Below are positions 19,802-28,350 of a stretch of 37,896 nucleotides of DNA, one piece after another. The notes beneath the pieces are model-generated. The model made no database searches. It saw nothing but the letters and a program-made list of their open reading frames with translations, and had not been told where the DNA came from. This DNA is from Frankia sp. AgB32 (GTDB taxonomy: Bacteria > Actinomycetota > Actinomycetes > Frankiales > Frankiaceae), in the NCBI RefSeq assembly GCF_023243045.1, contig NZ_JALKFX010000088.1:1-37896 (forward strand), in the 5' to 3' direction. Made by a program: the position numbers and the translations under genes. How positions within the stretch are numbered: the stretch's first letter is position 1; each line of letters opens with the position of its first letter.

Positions 19802-21529
19802 CTACTCGACGCCGCCGGCGGCGTCGGGGTCCGCCGCGTCGTCGGGGTCCGCCGGACCTGGCCTGCCGTCCTGGTCGGAGCGGATGACCTGGTCGGGAAT
19901 GTCGTCGGCATCCATGATCGTGTAGGCGTAGCCCTGCTCGGCGAGGAAGCGCTGGCGGTGCGCCGCGTACTCCTGGTCCAGCGTGTCCCGGGCGACGACC
20001 GTGTAGAAGTGGGCCGAGCGGCCGTCGGCCTTGGGCCGCAGCACCCGGCCCAGCCGCTGGGCCTCCTCCTGCCGGGACCCGAACGTGCCGGAGACCTGCA
20101 CGGCCACGCCGGCCTCCGGCAGGTCGATGGAGACGTTCGCGACCTTCGAGACGACCAGCGTCGTGATCTCCCCCGTCCGGAACGCCTCGAACAGCCGCTC
20201 GCGCTCCCGGTTGCGGGTCGATCCCTGGATCACCGGCGCGCCCAGCAGCTCACCGAGCTCGTCGAGCTGGTCGAGGTAGGCCCCGATCACCAGCACCCGG
20301 TCGCCGGCGTGCCGGCGAACGAGCCGCTCCACCACCGACCGCTTGCTGTAGGCGGTTGCACACATCCGGTAACGCTCCTCCGGCTCGGCGACGGCATATG
20401 CCATCCGCTCGTCCTCGGTGAGCGTCACACGGACCTCGGTGCACTCGGCGGGGGCGATGTAGCCCTGTGCCTCGATCTCCCGCCATGGCGCGTCATAGCG
20501 CTTGGGCCCGATCAGCGAGAAGACGTCGCCCTCGCGGCCGTCCTCCCGCACCAGGGTGGCGGTGAGGCCGAGCCGACGGCGCGACTGGATGTCGGCGGTC
20601 ATCCGGAACACCGGCGCCGGGAGCAGATGCACCTCGTCGTAGATGATCAGCCCCCAGTCCCGGGCGCCGAACAGATCCAGGTGCAGGTACTCGCCCTTAC
20701 GCCGGGCCGTCATCACCTGGTAGGTGGCGATGGTGACCGGACGGATCTCCTTACGCTCGCCGGAGTACTCGCCGATCTCGTCCTCGGTCAGGGAGGTGCG
20801 ACGCAGCAGCTCGTGCCGCCACTGGCGGCCGGCGACGGTGTTCGTGACGAGAATCAGCGTCGTCGCCCCCGCCTGGGCCATCGCGGCGGCGCCGACGAGG
20901 GTCTTGCCCGCGCCGGCGGGCAGCACGACCACGCCGGAACCGCCCTCCCAGAAGCCCGCGACCGCGCCCTGCTGGTAGTCGCGCAGCTCCCAGCCGTCCT
21001 CCACCAGCTCGATCGGGTGCCGCTCGCCGTCGACGTAGCCGGCGAGGTCCTCCGCCGGCCAGCCGAGCTTGAGCAGCGCCTGCTTGAGCCGGCCGCGCTC
21101 CGACGGGTGCACGACGATCGTGTCGTCGTCGAGGCGCTGGCCGAGCAGCGGCAGGATGCGCTTCGACCGGGCGACCTCGACCAGCACCGCCCGGTCGAGC
21201 GCGCGCAGCACCAGACCGTGGACCGGATCGTTCTCCAGCCGCAGCCGGCCGTAACGGTCCATCGTGTCCGCGACGTCGACGAGCAGGGCGTGCGGCACCG
21301 CGTAGCGGGAGTGCCGGACGAGCGCGTCGACCACCTGCTCGGCATCGTGCCCGGCGGCGCGGGCGTTCCACAGCGCCAGGGGGGTGATCCGATAGGTGTG
21401 GACGTGCTCAGGGGAGCGCTCCAGCTCCGCGAACGGCGCGATCGCCGAGCGGGCCTCAGCCGCACCCGCGTGGTCGACCTCCAGCAGAAGAGTCTTGTCC
21501 GACTGCACGATCAGTGGACCGTCCGCCAT
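19802..21529 (-). CDS. Bacterial XPB (ERCC3-like) DNA repair helicase
   Basis: 575 aa. ATG at 21529 (MADGPLIVQSDKTLLLEV) with GGAGGAG 8 nt upstream. It has an N-terminal damage-recognition-like region (1-150), then helicase domain 1 with Walker A LPAGAGKT (203-210) and DEVH (298-301), the XPB-specific RED motif in LTATLVREDGRE, and helicase domain 2 ending in motif VI (QRLGRVLRPKADG). XPB is a 3'-5' superfamily-2 helicase; mycobacterial XPB unwinds DNA in vitro, while its repair role in bacteria is less clear. The C-terminal 25 residues are Asp/Pro-rich. The partner gene lies upstream on the same strand, 216 nt away. Confidence 0.96.
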   Translation of the reverse strand: MADGPLIVQSDKTLLLEVDHAGAAEARSAIAPFAELERSPEHVHTYRITPLALWNARAAGHDAEQVVDALVRHSRYAVPHALLVDVADTMDRYGRLRLENDPVHGLVLRALDRAVLVEVARSKRILPLLGQRLDDDTIVVHPSERGRLKQALLKLGWPAEDLAGYVDGERHPIELVEDGWELRDYQQGAVAGFWEGGSGVVVLPAGAGKTLVGAAAMAQAGATTLILVTNTVAGRQWRHELLRRTSLTEDEIGEYSGERKEIRPVTIATYQVMTARRKGEYLHLDLFGARDWGLIIYDEVHLLPAPVFRMTADIQSRRRLGLTATLVREDGREGDVFSLIGPKRYDAPWREIEAQGYIAPAECTEVRVTLTEDERMAYAVAEPEERYRMCATAYSKRSVVERLVRRHAGDRVLVIGAYLDQLDELGELLGAPVIQGSTRNRERERLFEAFRTGEITTLVVSKVANVSIDLPEAGVAVQVSGTFGSRQEEAQRLGRVLRPKADGRSAHFYTVVARDTLDQEYAAHRQRFLAEQGYAYTIMDADDIPDQVIRSDQDGRPGPADPDDAADPDAAGGVE

Positions 21530-21745
21530 CCGCTGCACTCCTCCCGGCCGACGTTCCGGCATCGGCCGCCGGGTACGAAGACCGGCGCCGCGCCACCCGC
21601 AGGCGATGTCCTTCGACGGTACAGGCCGCCTCCGACAGATCGCGGAGGCCGTCCGCAGGTGCCCCGCCCCGTCCACAGGCCCCGCCCGCCCGCCCGCCCG
21701 GCGGGCGGTCACCAGGCAGCGATGATCACGGCCCTGGGCGCCGGC

Positions 21746-24316
21746 TCACAGCGATTCGTCGAGGTCAGGGCGATCGGCCGGGTCCGCACCGACCGGCGAC
21801 GACCATTCCGGTGTCGGCGGCCGGCCGGCAAAGGCGTTGTCGACGTCGGCGACCCCGGTCACGCGATGCAGGGCGAAGCGGCGCGGCGCGGCGCTGAGCT
21901 CGTCCCACGCCGTCAGCCAGCCGCCGTCGACGGAGGTCGGCCGCACGATCCGGTCCCGGGGCGTCCCCTGCTGGTCGACGTAGCCGAGCAGCACCCGGCG
22001 CCGCTCCCGCACGGCGCCCTGCAGCATCACCAGGATGAGCGGCGCCGAACGGGTCAGTCCGAGCTCGACGCCGGTCGGGCCACCGGCGACGCGCAGCGCC
22101 CTCGCGCCGTCGTCTCCCCGGCGCACCAGTCGCAGCACGTCGCGGGCCTGCGCCAGCCGGGTGTCGGCGACCTCGACCGAGCCCGGCCGGGCCCGCGCCG
22201 GGGTGCGGTGCACCGGCGGCCGGCTCAGCAGCACCCGCCCGTCCGGCGCCTCGGCGACCGGCGAGTACCCGGCCTCCCGCAGGCCGGCCAGCATCTCCGC
22301 CGGCGGCAACGAGGAGATGACGATCGTCGGCGCGATCCGGCGCAGGCCCAGCGTCTGGGTGCGCCGGCTGGCGACGACCTCCGCGAGCAGCGCGGTGTCA
22401 TCGCAGCGCAGGTAGCTCGACGCCGGGCCGGCCCGCAGCCGGCCATGCCGGCGCGCGGTGTCGTCGATCAGGTAGGTCAACGCCTGCGGGATGCCCGTAC
22501 GGCCCAGCCGCCCGAGTTCGGCGTGGATGTCCTCGGCGGTCAGGCCCGCGTCCAGCGCGCGGCGCAGCGAGCCCTCGGAGAAGCGGTAGACCGTCGCGGC
22601 GCCGGTCGACTCGACGTCCGCCATCTGGGCGACCCGCGCGGCGGCCTGCGGAACCAGCGGCCCCGGCGCCACGGCGGTCAGGTCCGCCTGCAGCAGCAAC
22701 TCCTCCACCGGCTCGGGCAGCAGCGGGGTGAGGGCGTCGGCGAGCTGGCCGCACAGGGCCGCGTCGCCGCGGCTGGGCCGGCCCGGCAGCGCCATGGACC
22801 GAGCCGGATCCGCGCTCTCCTGCGCCAGCCTGGCGGCCAGCAGCCGGCCGACGGAGGTGGGCGCTCCCCGGCCGGTCAGGCCGAGCAGCTCGGCCTCGGC
22901 GACCGTACCGTCGATCATTCCGGCGAGCAGGGTCCCCGAGCGCTGCGGCGCCCGCCAGGACAGCAGGGCCCGCAGCGACGACGCGTCCGGCGCGACCCCC
23001 GGCGGTGCGGCCGCCAGTGCGCACACCACCTCGGCCCGCAGCTCCGGCGCGGCGGACCGGCGCACGTCCAGCGACATCGCCGCGATCTGCCGACCGCGTT
23101 CGTCCCGCTCGCCCACCAGCCAGGCGGCGGTCGGCGCGCGCAGCCAGCCCTCGGCCAGCAGGGCCCAGCGGGCCGCGACCAGCTCGGTGCTCCAGCGGTC
23201 GTAGGCGGCGGTCGGCACGAACTGGACGTCGACGCCGGCCGTGGCGTCGACGAGCCCGGCGGCGGCGGCGAGTTCGACCACGAAGGCGGCGACCCGCTCG
23301 TCGGTGTCGATCAGACGGGCCACGGCACGCAGGTCGCGCACGCTCAGTCCGCCGGTGCGCAGGGGCGTCACCGGCGTCGTTCCCCAGGCGTCCAGGACCG
23401 TCGTGACCCAGCGGACCACCGTGTCCGCGGCGAGGGCTGCCGCGCTGTCGGCCGAGGCCTCGCCGACCACCGTGCCCGCGCCGGGCGGCGGGTCCGGATG
23501 CAGCCGGCCGGCCGGCCTGTCCCCGCGGACCGCGCGGCCGACCTCGCGCGGCAGCTCGACGGTCTCGTCGTCGATGCCGACGACGAGACCCCGCGCCAGC
23601 AGCTCCTCGATCGGGCTGCGGGCGACATCCAGGGAGAGCAGCCGGCCGGCCTCCGCCGTGGTGCCGAGGGCAGGGCCGACGGCCAGCCGGTCGAGCAGCT
23701 CACGGGCCCGCGGTGAGCATTCGCCCAGCCATCCACGCACCCGGTCCGGATCGTCGAACAGCGTGCCGATGGCGTCGACCAGCTCGGCGCGGGCGCCCAG
23801 CCCACCGTCGAGAGCCGGTTCGGCCTGCCGGGGCGTCGGCAGGCCGACCGCCTCGGCGAGGCGGGTGAGCTGAAACTGCCGGTAGGCCGACAGGCACTCC
23901 CGCACGGGCCGGCCGAGACCCAGCGGCCGGACCCCGACGAGATCGATGGCCATGCCGACCACCCGCACCGCGGCGTCGTCGCCCCAGACCAGGCCGAGTT
24001 CACGCAGCCGACGCACCGCCCCGGCGACGGCCGCATGCCCGCAGAAGGCCGCCAGCCGCTCGAGCGACACTCCGGCAGGCAGGATCGTCAGCGCCTCCAG
24101 CACCTCGGAGGTGCCGGTGTCGAGGCGCTCCATCGCGCGCGCGACGCTGACCCGGACCTCCAGCCGCGCGGCCAGCACGTCGAAGTCGGGCGGCGGCGGC
24201 GTGGCGAGATCTGGCCGCAGCAGAAACAGGCGAATGACTGCCTCGTCCGGCTGCATGCGCAGCCAGTCCGCCAGAGTCACGGACCCGTCGTGCGCCTCCT
24301 CGGCCAGCATGGACAC
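21746..24316 (-). CDS. Helicase-associated protein with WYL-like C-terminal domain (XPB partner)
   Basis: 856 aa from the chosen GTG 24316. The protein begins with a helical region (LADWLRMQPDEAVIRLFLLRPD) typical of the helicase-associated proteins encoded next to actinobacterial XPB (Rv0862c type). A domain resembling the helicase C-terminal-like XPB-associated module (Helicase_C_3) covers about 560-700 (for example HAELGRLGRTGIPQALTYLI and PPAEMLAGLREAGYSPVAE). The end (about 765-830), with RVLLGYVDQQGTPRDRIVRP and RRFALHRVTGV, has the WYL pattern. There is no Walker motif. The ATG at 24322 lies 1 nt from TACCGT (24324-24329), whereas the GTG is exactly 7 nt away, hence my choice. It probably acts with XPB; the role is unknown. 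Confidence 0.9.
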   Translation of the reverse strand: MSMLAEEAHDGSVTLADWLRMQPDEAVIRLFLLRPDLATPPPPDFDVLAARLEVRVSVARAMERLDTGTSEVLEALTILPAGVSLERLAAFCGHAAVAGAVRRLRELGLVWGDDAAVRVVGMAIDLVGVRPLGLGRPVRECLSAYRQFQLTRLAEAVGLPTPRQAEPALDGGLGARAELVDAIGTLFDDPDRVRGWLGECSPRARELLDRLAVGPALGTTAEAGRLLSLDVARSPIEELLARGLVVGIDDETVELPREVGRAVRGDRPAGRLHPDPPPGAGTVVGEASADSAAALAADTVVRWVTTVLDAWGTTPVTPLRTGGLSVRDLRAVARLIDTDERVAAFVVELAAAAGLVDATAGVDVQFVPTAAYDRWSTELVAARWALLAEGWLRAPTAAWLVGERDERGRQIAAMSLDVRRSAAPELRAEVVCALAAAPPGVAPDASSLRALLSWRAPQRSGTLLAGMIDGTVAEAELLGLTGRGAPTSVGRLLAARLAQESADPARSMALPGRPSRGDAALCGQLADALTPLLPEPVEELLLQADLTAVAPGPLVPQAAARVAQMADVESTGAATVYRFSEGSLRRALDAGLTAEDIHAELGRLGRTGIPQALTYLIDDTARRHGRLRAGPASSYLRCDDTALLAEVVASRRTQTLGLRRIAPTIVISSLPPAEMLAGLREAGYSPVAEAPDGRVLLSRPPVHRTPARARPGSVEVADTRLAQARDVLRLVRRGDDGARALRVAGGPTGVELGLTRSAPLILVMLQGAVRERRRVLLGYVDQQGTPRDRIVRPTSVDGGWLTAWDELSAAPRRFALHRVTGVADVDNAFAGRPPTPEWSSPVGADPADRPDLDESL

Positions 24317-24407
24317 TCTCATGACGGTAGCTGGCGCGGCACGCGGCCGGCGGGCGGCCATCGGCGGACACGACCCGCGGGCGCCGCCAGCGACCCCCGC
24401 GCCCCGG

Positions 24408-24833
24408 CTACGCGGAGTGTGCGGCCTCGCCGGAACGCGCGGCCGCCTCGCAGCCGTGCCGGGCGAACCTGGCCGTGCCGACCTGGTCCAGCACCCAGCC
24501 GCAGCAGGTGTCCCAGCGCAGCACGGCGATCGCCGGATCCGGGGCGCCGGGCGGGCGCAGGACGGCGAACGCCCAGTCCGGCGCGCCGGTCGACGTCCGA
24601 ATACCGCTGATCCGCAGGTCCTCCGCCGCGACGGCGGAGACCAGCGGGCTGTCGAGCAGGGCCGCCACGATCAGGTCGGCCTCGATCGGGGTGGCCGGGC
24701 GACCAGGCCCGTCGGAAACGTCGGAGCCACCCGCGCCGGACCATCCCGACGCCGCGCGGTCCCGCTCCGGAGCACCGTGGCCGGCGTCGCCGAGCAGCGG
24801 CGCCGCGGGGACTGCTGCGGGTCTCGGACGCAC
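24408..24833 (-). CDS. Unknown small protein
   Basis: 141 aa from GTG 24833, which follows a full AAGGAGG with a short 4-nt spacer; an upstream ATG at 24890 would give 160 aa without a Shine-Dalgarno. The first 60 residues are Pro/Gly/Ala-rich. The rest looks like a compact domain: ADLIVAALLDSPLVSAVAAE, DWAFAVLR, DPAIAVLRWDTCCGWVLDQ and ARFARHGCEAA. I do not recognise it. It lies just upstream of the XPB partner gene on the same strand. Confidence 0.65.
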   Translation of the reverse strand: MRPRPAAVPAAPLLGDAGHGAPERDRAASGWSGAGGSDVSDGPGRPATPIEADLIVAALLDSPLVSAVAAEDLRISGIRTSTGAPDWAFAVLRPPGAPDPAIAVLRWDTCCGWVLDQVGTARFARHGCEAAARSGEAAHSA

Positions 24834-25304
24834 GTGGCCTCCTTGGATGCCTACAGGCGTGGCAGGCCGGGATGCGCGTTCGGTCGACATCGGCGATCAG
24901 AGCGCGCGGCAGCGGCGCGCACGAGACCAGGTCGCACGAGACGAGGTCGCACGAGACGAGGTCGACGGAATGCGACAGACCTACCAATACCGATTGCACA
25001 CGCCAAGCCCGGGTGGACGCAAGGGATTCGGCGAACTGGAACGTGGCAATTTCGCCACGGCCGCATCAGCGCGTCGCGCGCGCGAACCGCGCGGTCACCG
25101 AAAGATCACGTGGCACCCGAATATTGAGGGGATCTCGCGCCCACACGACCATGAAACGACAAGTACGACAACGCTTGACAACATTCGGCCTCAATCCGGC
25201 AAACCGGACGGCTCGCCGGCCAGGACCGAAATATCGAGGTGCACTCCCCGTTCCGGCCACCACCCATCGGGGCGCCCGGATCGGCGCCCCCGACAGGCCG
25301 CTGG
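24834..25304. other. Intergenic region with short tandem repeat
   Basis: About 470 nt without a gene that I can support. It holds the 15-bp triple repeat at 24919-24963, a GTGGC-AATTTC-GCCAC dyad near 25043, a GGCGCC...GGCGCC palindrome near 25271, and a plus-strand TTGACA near 25174 with no -10 at the right distance. A/T content is higher than in the flanks. Confidence 0.4.
24919..24963. repeat. Three tandem copies of a 15-bp repeat
   Basis: GCACGAGACSAGGTC occurs three times in a row (24919, 24934, 24949); the first copy has C and the other two G at the tenth base. It lies upstream of the 141-aa gene, on the far side of its alternative ATG. It could be a regulator-binding array or simple slippage. 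Confidence 0.85.
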
Positions 25305-26699
25305 TCACCGCAGCCGACCCGCCCCGTCAACGAGGAACGAAAGGTGATTCGCCCGCCCCCAGTCCGCGATCCGGGACAGCACGCCAGCGTCGCCGGGCAG
25401 CGCGAGCGTCCGGCCGAGCGACGTCCCGGCGACGAGAACGGCAATCACGATCAGAACCTGGACCAGGGTCAACAACCGGGAACGGGCACGCCCGCGGCCG
25501 TTGCGCACGCCACCGTCATCGTCGGCCGGACCGCCACCACGCTCGCCCCCGCGGCCTTGCGCGGCACCACCAATGGCGCCACCACGGTCCGCATTGCCGC
25601 GCGCCGCATCAGAAGCCTCGATGTCACGGCGTTCGATGTCACGGCGATTAGTGCCAGGACGATTGACGTCACGACGGTCGGTCGCGGTCGCACCGGCGTC
25701 CCGCTCACCGTTCGCGTCGAGCCGCCGCGGTGGCATCGAACCGCGAGCGTCCGCGAGTTGCCTGCCGGGGACACCGGGATTCGCCGGGGCGGGTCGGCGG
25801 CCCGTTCCCCGACCGGGGGACGGCCGTGATCCGTCGGGTGGCAGCGGTGGGTGAACCCCGGTGAAGCTGACGTCATCGAGCACACCGGACGCGCCCGGGG
25901 CACCGGCGACCGCGCCGCCCGGACGGCGGGAACTCGACGACTGCGGGTAATCCGCTCGCGGGTCTGCTCCCGGCGCCAGCCGCCCGGCAGCGACGGGCGG
26001 GGCCGCGGCCGCGGTGGATCTCCGCGCGGCGGGCGGCGGCGCCGGGCCAGCGGGCGGACGAAGCGTGGGGAGGTCCGGGAGGCTCGCGGCGTCAGGCCGT
26101 TCCCGCGCCGGCGACCGGGTCCGCTGATCCGCCGCGGGTTCGGTCTCCATCTCCGCCGGGTCGAAGGCGACGACCTCCGCCCCGCCCGCCGTCGCAGTGC
26201 CGAACGCCACCGCGCGAAAGGTCGGCGGCCGTGCGGGGGCCGCGCCGTCGGCGGGCTGGGCGACCCGTGCCCGCTGCCCGGGGCGGGCCGACGGCCGCGC
26301 CCGAGCCGGACCCGCCCGACCGGCCGACGCCGACTGTCCTTGTCCGGAGGGCTGCGCGGGCCCGGAGGGCTGTACTCGCTGGGAGGGCTGTACTCGCTGG
26401 GAGGGCTGTACTCGCCCGGACGGCTGCGCTGCCCCGGATGGCTGCGCCGCGCCGGACGGCCGCACTGGCCCGGAGGGTTCGGCCCGGCTGGCTGGCAGTG
26501 CCCGCCGGGACGATGCGGCGCGGAGGGGCGGCTGCGCCGGCTCCGCCGGTTCGGTCTCCACCTCCGCGGGGTCGAAGCCGCGGAGGTAGCCGTTGCGGGG
26601 TGCGGCGCCGGCTGGCCCGGGCTGCGGTTGCTGGCCGCCCCTGGCGGTTGTCGGCGGCCGGTTTCCCGCTCCGCCGCGGTTCCGGCCCTCTGCGACCAC
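25305..26699 (-). CDS. Repeat-rich disordered protein with one C-terminal membrane segment
   Basis: 464 aa from GTG 26699 (GGAAGG 8 nt upstream; the GTG at 26708 overlaps that element). Residues 1-390 are Pro/Ala/Ser/Arg-rich and surely disordered. They include eight hexapeptides of the type QPSGRV and two copies of the motif FDPAE(V/M)ETEPA, about 135 residues apart. A transmembrane segment lies near 405-430 (LLTLVQVLIVIAVLVAGTSL), followed by about 35 residues (LSRIADWGRANHLSFLVDG) outside. The long tail is thus probably cytosolic. The function is unknown. It follows the folate operon on the same strand, 210 nt after the DUF3180 gene. Confidence 0.75.
   Translation of the reverse strand: MVAEGRNRGGAGNRPPTTARGGQQPQPGPAGAAPRNGYLRGFDPAEVETEPAEPAQPPLRAASSRRALPASRAEPSGPVRPSGAAQPSGAAQPSGRVQPSQRVQPSQRVQPSGPAQPSGQGQSASAGRAGPARARPSARPGQRARVAQPADGAAPARPPTFRAVAFGTATAGGAEVVAFDPAEMETEPAADQRTRSPARERPDAASLPDLPTLRPPAGPAPPPAARRSTAAAAPPVAAGRLAPGADPRADYPQSSSSRRPGGAVAGAPGASGVLDDVSFTGVHPPLPPDGSRPSPGRGTGRRPAPANPGVPGRQLADARGSMPPRRLDANGERDAGATATDRRDVNRPGTNRRDIERRDIEASDAARGNADRGGAIGGAAQGRGGERGGGPADDDGGVRNGRGRARSRLLTLVQVLIVIAVLVAGTSLGRTLALPGDAGVLSRIADWGRANHLSFLVDGAGRLR
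26346..26489. repeat. Eight degenerate 18-bp tandem repeats inside a coding region
   Basis: Units of 18 bp, of the type GGAGGGCTGTACTCGCTG; the copies at 26364 and 26382 are identical and the next (26400) differs only at its last bases, with more diverged units on both sides. On the minus strand they code for hexapeptides such as QPSQRV, QPSGAA and RPSGAA. The frame is kept throughout. Confidence 0.85.
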
Positions 26700-26909
26700 C
26701 GCCCGCACCTTCCGCTTCGGCGCCTCACCACCGCGCCCTCAGCCGGCCGGCGGTCGGCGCCCAACCGCGCGCGACCGGGCAACCCCGACTTTGCTCGCAG
26801 TCCTGGCTCGCAGTCCTGGCTCCGACGGCAATCCACCTAAGACTAACCCCTGGAGTTCCGCCTCGAAGCAGCCATGTCCGCGAGCCGCGGAGCGGCCACC
26901 CGACGTGCC

Positions 26910-27347
26910 CTACGGCCTGCGGACCCGGCAGACCCGTTCGAGCAGGAGACCGCCGGCGAGCAGCACGACCGCGGCCGCCAGCCCCAGTCCGGCGGTGAGC
27001 GCGTCGCTGCCGGCGGTCGGGAACTCGTCCGTCCGCGGCAGGGTGTAGCCGAGCGTGCCCGCCCAGCCACCCGCGAGCGCCGCCGCGGTCGCCGAACTGG
27101 CCTTCGCCAGGGCGGCGAGCCGGGCGACCGTCAGCGGCATGATCGGCCGGGTTCCCGGCCGTCCCTCCAACCGGCGCCGTGTCATGCCCGCGACCTGAAG
27201 CTCGATCGCGCCGATGACGAGGACCGACAGGGGGGCCGTGCGCGGCAGGCTCGGGATCGACCGATAGGACCACCACAGCAGCACGTACGCGAGCACGCCG
27301 AACCCGACCGCCACCAGGACGAGATCACGTGCTCGGGTCGGTTTCAC
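26910..27347 (-). CDS. DUF3180 membrane protein
   Basis: 145 aa, GTG start overlapping the folK stop (GTGA), so translation is coupled. It begins (M)KPTRARDLVLVAVGFGVLA and has four hydrophobic segments in two pairs, with the conserved basic loop MTRRRLEGRPGTRPI between them. DUF3180 proteins follow folK in most actinobacteria and have no known function. The position suggests a link to folate synthesis or simply a conserved operon. Confidence 0.93.
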   Translation of the reverse strand: MKPTRARDLVLVAVGFGVLAYVLLWWSYRSIPSLPRTAPLSVLVIGAIELQVAGMTRRRLEGRPGTRPIMPLTVARLAALAKASSATAAALAGGWAGTLGYTLPRTDEFPTAGSDALTAGLGLAAAVVLLAGGLLLERVCRVRRP

Positions 27348-27901
27348 GCCGGCTCGTCACCACCGCGCCCACCGATCGGATGGGCGTCCAGGCTGCCCGC
27401 CAGGCGCCGCACGCCGGCGACCTGCCCCTCCCGCCTCAGCTGGGCGACGAGGTCGGCGACCGGGCCGTGGCCCGGCAGCACCGCCGCCGGCTCGACGTCC
27501 AGCCAGGGCAGGCAGACGAAGGCCCGCAGATGCGCCCGTGGGTGCGGGATGAGGATCTCGGGGTCGTCACTGCGCTCCTCGCCGAGCGCGATGACGTCGA
27601 CGTCGAGGGTGCGCGGGCCCCACCGGACGGCGCGGACCCGCTGGGCGTCCTCCTCGACGGTCCGCGCGGTGGCGAGCAGCGCGCGCGGCGACGCCGGCGC
27701 GACCAGCACGATCGCGTTGAGGTAGTCGTCCTGTTCGGGGCCACCGACGGGAGCGGTCTCGTACACCGGCGAGCAGGCGGTGACGCCGAGCAGTTCGTCG
27801 AGGTGGCGTACGGCCGCCCGCAGCAGCGCCCAGCGGTCTCCGAGGTTGGAGCCGAGGGCCAGGACAGCGTGATCAGGCCGGGCGGCGCGCTCGTCGGCCA
27901 T
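27344..27901 (-). CDS. folK: 2-amino-4-hydroxy-6-hydroxymethyldihydropteridine pyrophosphokinase FolK
   Basis: 185 aa. It transfers pyrophosphate from ATP to 6-hydroxymethyl-dihydropterin, giving the substrate of FolP. Family motifs: LGSNLGDR (16-23), SPVYETAPVGG with the DDYLNAIVLV segment, RWGPRTLDVDVIALG (substrate and Mg binding; the Asp pair of DVDV) and IPHPRAHLRAFV. The ATG overlaps the folB stop by one base (TGATG). The C-terminal 20 residues are Gly/Asp-rich and extend beyond the core. Confidence 0.96.
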   Translation of the reverse strand: MADERAARPDHAVLALGSNLGDRWALLRAAVRHLDELLGVTACSPVYETAPVGGPEQDDYLNAIVLVAPASPRALLATARTVEEDAQRVRAVRWGPRTLDVDVIALGEERSDDPEILIPHPRAHLRAFVCLPWLDVEPAAVLPGHGPVADLVAQLRREGQVAGVRRLAGSLDAHPIGGRGGDEPA

Positions 27902-28350
27902 CACCGGCGAGCACCGGCCTCGACCGCGGGGTCCGCCGGCCGGTCCCGGGTGACGGTCACGGCGACGTCGGTGAACGCCAGCGGGATCGGCGCCGCCGGC
28001 TTGTGCACGGTCACCCGGGCCCGGGTGACCCGATCGTGGGCCAGGCAGGCGTCGGCGAGGCGGTACGCGAGAGTCTCGATCAGGTCGACCGGCTCGCCGC
28101 CGACGATGCCGGCGAGGGTCTCGGCGAGTTCGCCGTAGTGGACGGTCAGGGTGACGTCGTCGCCGTGGGCGGCGGGCGACATGTCCAGCCAGATCACCGC
28201 GTCCACGACGAATTCCTGCCCAAGCTCGCGCTCGGCGGGCAGCACGCCGTGCCGACCGCGAACCCGCAGGCCGGTGAGGGTGATGTGGTCGACGGAACCG
28301 GTGGCCTGGTCGGTCGCGACGGCTGGGCCCGGCGTCATGAAGCGGGTCAT
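27901..28350 (-). CDS. folB: Dihydroneopterin aldolase FolB
   Basis: 149 aa. It cleaves dihydroneopterin to 6-hydroxymethyl-dihydropterin and glycolaldehyde. The segment ITLTGLRVRGRHGVLPAERE, then LGQEFVVDAVIWLD, LIETLAYRLADACLA and VTVHKPAAPIPLAF with the catalytic Lys, are typical. The first 22 residues are an extension. The ATG overlaps the folP stop by 4 nt (ATGA), and its own stop overlaps the folK start. Confidence 0.95.
   Translation of the reverse strand: MTRFMTPGPAVATDQATGSVDHITLTGLRVRGRHGVLPAERELGQEFVVDAVIWLDMSPAAHGDDVTLTVHYGELAETLAGIVGGEPVDLIETLAYRLADACLAHDRVTRARVTVHKPAAPIPLAFTDVAVTVTRDRPADPAVEAGARR

Noticed and set aside
19958-23716. 1252-codon plus-strand open frame
   Set aside because: It is the antisense shadow of the XPB gene and its partner; the minus-strand proteins have clear family motifs, whereas this frame is Arg/Gln/Val-rich without any.
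24919-24963. CRISPR-like array
   Set aside because: The 15-bp units are contiguous with no spacers, so it is a simple tandem repeat.
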